From assembly GCF_030818015.1 (NCBI RefSeq), contig NZ_JAUSZX010000001.1:248001-312000 (forward strand): 64,000 nucleotides of DNA. The letters run 5' to 3'. Source of the stretch: Arthrobacter globiformis (GTDB lineage: Bacteria > Actinomycetota > Actinomycetes > Actinomycetales > Micrococcaceae). Below, one piece after another: positions 60,931-64,000 of the stretch. The notes below the pieces were generated by a model. The model was not told where the DNA came from, did not search any database, and was given only the letters and a program-made list of their open reading frames with translations. Numbering within the stretch: the stretch's first letter is position 1; each line of letters begins with the position of its first letter. The position numbers were made by a program, and so were the translations under genes.

Positions 60931-62259
60931 TTAGGCCGCTTTGACCTTCAGCGGCTCGATCTTGCCCATGATGAACAGGTAGTTGGCGGCACCGACCAGC
61001 GATACTGCGCCGATTACCGCGAGCGGTGCGACGAATGATCCCGTCTGGTCCACCAGCACGCCGATCAGGATCGGGGTGAAGATGCCGGCCAGGTTGGAGG
61101 CGAAGTTCTGCAGGCCGCCGATGGAACCGACGTGGCGGGAGCTGGGGGCGACGTCGGCCGGCAGCGACCAGATGCCGGTGGCGGCCACCGTCAGGCTGGA
61201 GTAGGCCACGGACAGCAGGGCGAGGGCCATCCAGGCTTCGGGCACCAGCGCGGCGAACATGATGACCGAGCCGCCGGCAAGACCGCCGGCGATGGCGGTC
61301 TTGCGGACCTTGGTCACGGATGCCCCCGCCCGGACTGCGCGGTCGGCCAGGTATCCGCCGAGCCAGCCGAACAGCACGGCGCAGATGCCCGGGATCGCAC
61401 CAAAGAAGCCCAGCTTCAGGAGGTCGAAGCCGCGTTCCTTCACGAGGTAGCTGGGGAAGAACGTGATGAAGAAGTAGATGGCGCTGTTCAGGCAGAAAAA
61501 TCCGAACATCATGCTGAGCACCGTGCGGTACTTGAAGAGGGACCGCCACGGGAGCTTGGCAGCACCGGCATCATCGCTGGCTTCGCCGCGGGCGCCGCCT
61601 TCGCGGATGTAGTCCAACTCGGCGGTGTTGGCCCCCCGGTGCTCCTCCGGGCTGCGGTAGTACTTCCACCAGACGGCTGCCCAGATGATGCCAGCGACAC
61701 CGATGATGATGAACACCGCGTGCCAGGAGGTAAGGGCAACGATCAGGGTGACGATGGGCAGTGCGATCACGGCGCCAACCCGCGAACCGGAGTCCCAGAT
61801 ACTGGTGGCGAAGGCACGCTCCCGAACCGGGAACCAGGTTGCCACCACCTTGGCGGCGGTGCTGGGTGCCGGGCTCTCGCCGACACCCAGCAGGAACCTG
61901 GCCGCGAACAGCGTCCAAAAGCTGGACGCGGCAGCCGTGACCATGGTGAAGGCGGACCACCAGACCGCCGCCAGGGAGAATGACCGGCGGGGACCCACCT
62001 TGTCCACGTACCAACCGGCAGCGAGTTGGCAGAAGTCGTAGGCCCAGAAGAAGGCGGCGAAAATGAGCCCCTGCTGGGTTGCGCTGAGCTCAAAGTCCTT
62101 GCCCATGAACGGCAGGGCGACACTGAGGCTCGAGCGGTCGAGGTAGTTGATGCTGAGGCCGATAAAGGCGAGCCAGATGATGACCCAGCGCTTTCGGGTC
62201 ATCAGGCGGGGTGGCGTGGCGGATGATGTGGCGGCGGTCTTGCTTCCGAGCGCAGTCAT
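60931..62259 (-). CDS. MFS transporter of the anion:cation symporter type
   Basis: The 442-residue protein starts at the ATG at 62259, behind AAGGAG; the frame is open to 62346 without one. It has twelve predicted transmembrane segments with ACS-type signatures (LSINYLDRSSLSVALPFMGK, FFWAYDFCQLAAGWYVDKVGPR, GVGESPAPSTAAKVVATWFP). It probably imports a sugar acid. The divergent GntR gene and the L-fuconate dehydratase that follows it suggest L-fuconate or a related acid. Confidence 0.88.
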   Translation of the reverse strand: MTALGSKTAATSSATPPRLMTRKRWVIIWLAFIGLSINYLDRSSLSVALPFMGKDFELSATQQGLIFAAFFWAYDFCQLAAGWYVDKVGPRRSFSLAAVWWSAFTMVTAAASSFWTLFAARFLLGVGESPAPSTAAKVVATWFPVRERAFATSIWDSGSRVGAVIALPIVTLIVALTSWHAVFIIIGVAGIIWAAVWWKYYRSPEEHRGANTAELDYIREGGARGEASDDAGAAKLPWRSLFKYRTVLSMMFGFFCLNSAIYFFITFFPSYLVKERGFDLLKLGFFGAIPGICAVLFGWLGGYLADRAVRAGASVTKVRKTAIAGGLAGGSVIMFAALVPEAWMALALLSVAYSSLTVAATGIWSLPADVAPSSRHVGSIGGLQNFASNLAGIFTPILIGVLVDQTGSFVAPLAVIGAVSLVGAANYLFIMGKIEPLKVKAA

Positions 62260-62340
62260 GCGGTCTCCTTCGACGTGAACATGGCTTCGGGTGCTGTGTG
62301 CACCGGCGGTAAGGGAAGACGCCGAAGAGATCGGCGCCAA

Positions 62341-62370
62341 AATCATATAGGAATCTGGTTAATCATATAG
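62341..62370. promoter_or_regulatory. Direct repeat in the MFS/GntR divergent region
   Basis: AATCATATAG occurs at 62341-62350 and 62361-62370, 20 bases apart, so the copies lie on the same DNA face. The first extends to TCATATAGGAATC (62343-62355), identical to 63345-63357 upstream of the fuconate dehydratase gene. Confidence 0.65.
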
Positions 62371-62484
62371 ATCATGTGGCGTGGATCAAGGGGCAGTCGA
62401 AAAAAGTTTGCCCGGAGGCGTCGGGGCGCGTGGCTTATGATTCCCCCAGCGACTCCAGTCAGACCAGAATCAAGAGGTAACCGC

Positions 62485-63207
62485 GTGCCACCACGTCAAT
62501 CGTCCGATACTTCCCGCGGAAAGGCTGCTGTCAGCGACGTCTACGCGTCCATGCGAGCGGCCATTCTCGAAGGTGAGATGGCCCCGGGCGCGCGCATCAA
62601 CATCGACGCGGTCTCGCGCAGCCTCGGGGTGTCCCAGACGCCAGTGCGCGAGGTGCTCCAGCGCTTGGAGGGCGACAATCTTGTGGTCTACAGCCCCGGC
62701 CGCGGGTACAGCACCACGCCGCTGCTCGATCTGGCCGAGTTGCGCTCGCTGTTCGAGTTCCGGCTGCTCGTGGAGCCCTGGGCTGCCAGGGCTGCCGCCG
62801 TCGACCGGCTGGCCAATCCGGCGGCCGCCCTGGAGAAGGAGCTCGCCGGTTTCAGGAAGACCATGAAGGTTACCAAGGACCTGCGCCAGGACCTCGTGGC
62901 GCACGACACCCGCTTCCACGACACCATCCTTGCGGCCTCCGGGAACCCTGTAGTCCGGCATGCCTTTGCGCAGACCCACTGCCACCTCCATACCTTCCGG
63001 CTATACCCTGCGGACGTTGACGGCGCCATCACTGTCGCGGAGCATTCCGCCGTCACGGATGCCATCGAGGCGTGTGACCCGGAGGGGGCGGAGGCGGCCA
63101 TGACCCGGCATATCCGCAACTCCTTCGACAGGTTCGCCCAGGCCTTCGAAGGCGAACTGGCCCCGCTGGAGGAGGTCGGGGCGCCTGGGAAGCGGATCAT
63201 CAAATAG
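62485..63207 (+). CDS. FCD-type GntR-family regulator
   Basis: The 240-residue protein starts at the GTG at 62485 with AGAGG upstream (an alternative ATG is at 62437). It has a winged helix (MAPGARINIDAVSRSLGVSQTPVREVLQRLEGDNLV) and an FCD domain (DTRFHDTILAASGNPVVRHAFAQTHCHLHTF, with metal-binding His). It is divergent from the MFS gene, is followed by a terminator, and is likely to control both the MFS and the fuconate dehydratase genes through the shared TCATATAGGAA site. Confidence 0.9.
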   Translation: MPPRQSSDTSRGKAAVSDVYASMRAAILEGEMAPGARINIDAVSRSLGVSQTPVREVLQRLEGDNLVVYSPGRGYSTTPLLDLAELRSLFEFRLLVEPWAARAAAVDRLANPAAALEKELAGFRKTMKVTKDLRQDLVAHDTRFHDTILAASGNPVVRHAFAQTHCHLHTFRLYPADVDGAITVAEHSAVTDAIEACDPEGAEAAMTRHIRNSFDRFAQAFEGELAPLEEVGAPGKRIIK

Positions 63208-63233
63208 GCGGGCCGGCCACGGTCCCCAGGGAA

Positions 63234-63262
63234 AGTCCCGGCCACTGCGGCCGGGGCTTTTT
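63234..63262 (+). terminator. Terminator of the GntR gene
   Basis: AGTCCCGGCC (63234-63243) and GGCCGGGGCT (63249-63258) form a 10-bp stem with one G-T pair and a five-base loop, followed by TTTT. Confidence 0.85.
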
Positions 63263-63323
63263 CGTACCCGGACCACGGCGGTTTCCGGATCTCGGCGCAG
63301 GAAGGTCTTGATCTCGACCACCG

Positions 63324-63355
63324 TTCCTATATGATTATCGAAATTCATATAGGAA
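63324..63355. promoter_or_regulatory. Perfect inverted repeat upstream of the fuconate dehydratase gene
   Basis: TTCCTATATGA (63324-63334) and TCATATAGGAA (63345-63355) are perfect 11-bp arms with a 10-base spacer. One arm also occurs in the MFS/GntR intergenic region (62343-62353). It is the likely operator of the GntR regulator encoded at 62485-63207. Confidence 0.75.
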
Positions 63356-63359
63356 TCCC

Positions 63360-63397
63360 CTGTCCCCAGACCTGAAACCTGTCCCCAGACCTGAAAG
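63360..63397 (+). repeat. Tandem 19-bp repeat directly before the fuconate dehydratase gene
   Basis: CTGTCCCCAGACCTGAAAC (63360-63378) is followed at once by a copy differing only in the last base (63379-63397). The second copy provides a GAAAGAAG stretch that may serve as the ribosome site for the ATG at 63406. Confidence 0.9.
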
Positions 63398-63405
63398 AAG
63401 CATTC

Positions 63406-64000
63406 ATGCCTTCCATCACCTCCATCAGCACACAGGACGTCCGGTTCCCCACGTCCCTGGAGCTTGACGGCTCCGACGCGGTCAACGTTGACCCCGATTA
63501 CTCCGCTGCCTACGTCGTCATCCGCACCGATGCGCGCGACGAAGGCCACGGCTTCGTCTTCAGCTGCGGCCGCGGCAACGAGATCCTCACCGCCGCCATC
63601 GACGCCTATGCCCGCCTCCTCGTAGGCCGGGACATCGACGAACTGATCCATGATCTCGGCGGTGCGTCCCGGCGCCTGGTCCACGACTCCCAGCTGCGCT
63701 GGCTGGGGCCCGAGAAGGGCGTGACACAGATGGCCTGCGGTGCCCTGGTCAGTGCCTTGTGGGACATCCGGGCCCGGCGCGAGAACAAGCCCCTGTGGCT
63801 CCTGCTCAGTGAAATGAGCCCGGAAGAGCTGGTGAGCGTCGTCGACTTCACCCATATCCGCGACGCCCTCAGCCCCGAGGAAGCGCTGGAGATCCTGCGC
63901 GCCGGCCAGGACGGCAAGGCCGCCCGGATTGCCGCACTCAGGGCGGACGGATTCCCGGCCTACACCACCTCGCCCGGCTGGCTCGGCTACAGCGACGAGA
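63406..64000 (+). CDS. L-fuconate dehydratase, 3' end outside window
   Basis: The 198 codons visible match the N-terminal half of the L-fuconate dehydratases of the enolase superfamily (Xanthomonas type): [48 protein letters not shown] and [13 protein letters not shown]. The enzyme dehydrates L-fuconate to 2-keto-3-deoxy-L-fuconate in oxidative L-fucose breakdown. The catalytic residues lie beyond the window edge. The ATG at 63406 is preceded by the GAAAG of the tandem repeat. Further fucose pathway genes can be expected to the right. Confidence 0.9.
   Translation, partial: MPSITSISTQDVRFPTSLELDGSDAVNVDPDYSAAYVVIRTDARDEGHGFVFSCGRGNEILTAAIDAYARLLVGRDIDELIHDLGGASRRLVHDSQLRWLGPEKGVTQMACGALVSALWDIRARRENKPLWLLLSEMSPEELVSVVDFTHIRDALSPEEALEILRAGQDGKAARIAALRADGFPAYTTSPGWLGYSDE

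Noticed and set aside
1..64000. Insertion sequences, prophage, integrase or attachment sites
   Set aside because: No transposase, integrase or phage structural motif is seen in any frame, and the tRNA-Leu gene has no visible repeated 3' end downstream.

Overview
The window is about 65% GC with overlapping actinobacterial operons. Gene content points to a soil actinobacterium of the Arthrobacter/Pseudarthrobacter group (family Micrococcaceae). The best markers are the ppiA-rhomboid-crgA-sortase-trpG stretch next to a seven-gene fhaA-fhaB-pstP-rodA-pbpA-pknA-pknB operon, a layout usually found near the chromosomal origin in this group, plus a putrescine oxidase of the Arthrobacter/Kocuria type. 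The taxonomic call is inference from gene order and protein resemblance; no database was searched.

1-16.8 kb is core genome. It holds a cyclophilin, a rhomboid protease, an AhpD-like protein set inside a cluster of DnaA-box-like sequences, a divergent Tag glycosylase, CrgA, a class E sortase, a TrpG/PabA amidotransferase, and the growth and cell-wall Ser/Thr phosphorylation operon. In that operon almost every gene overlaps or nearly touches the next. A tRNA-Leu(CAG) with its own terminator closes the core part.

16.8-33 kb is a sugar-diacid (aldarate) catabolic region. TalrD-type L-talarate/galactarate dehydratase, an FCD-GntR regulator and an MFS carrier form one minus-strand unit behind a strong palindromic operator. 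A frameshifted DUF222/HNH gene abuts it. Then come an AEC carrier, glucarate dehydratase, 2-oxoglutarate semialdehyde dehydrogenase and KdgD, which together would convert glucarate or galactarate to 2-oxoglutarate. A LysR gene and a divergent TctCBA tripartite transporter with a co-transcribed universal stress protein follow.

33-44.5 kb carries a second AhpD-like gene with pirin and GNAT genes, then a sugar-alcohol locus: AraC regulator, ABC binding protein and two permeases without an ATPase, a zinc-dependent polyol dehydrogenase, a PfkB kinase, a mannitol-2-dehydrogenase and a LacI regulator. The last two appear to have lost internal in-frame segments, and the LacI gene ends in a three-copy tandem repeat.

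44.5-56.4 kb mixes intact genes (zinc-ribbon-like small protein, divergent GH13 enzyme, LacI-controlled amino-acid-type ABC transporter with a Gfo/Idh/MocA dehydrogenase and a DAO-family flavoenzyme) with remnants (half an MFS carrier, a beheaded EAL domain, a short orphan C-terminus). 56.4-64 kb has a TetR/putrescine oxidase/APC permease locus with a clear TetR-type palindrome, a PPOX-fold protein, and a divergent MFS/GntR pair sharing a binding-site sequence with the promoter region of an L-fuconate dehydratase that runs off the right edge.

There is no sign of phage, insertion sequences, CRISPR or plasmid genes. The points most worth following are the DnaA-box cluster, the internally deleted mannitol dehydrogenase and LacI genes, the promoter/operator architectures that can be read directly, and the LacI-ABC-Gfo-DAO cluster whose substrate is not obvious.
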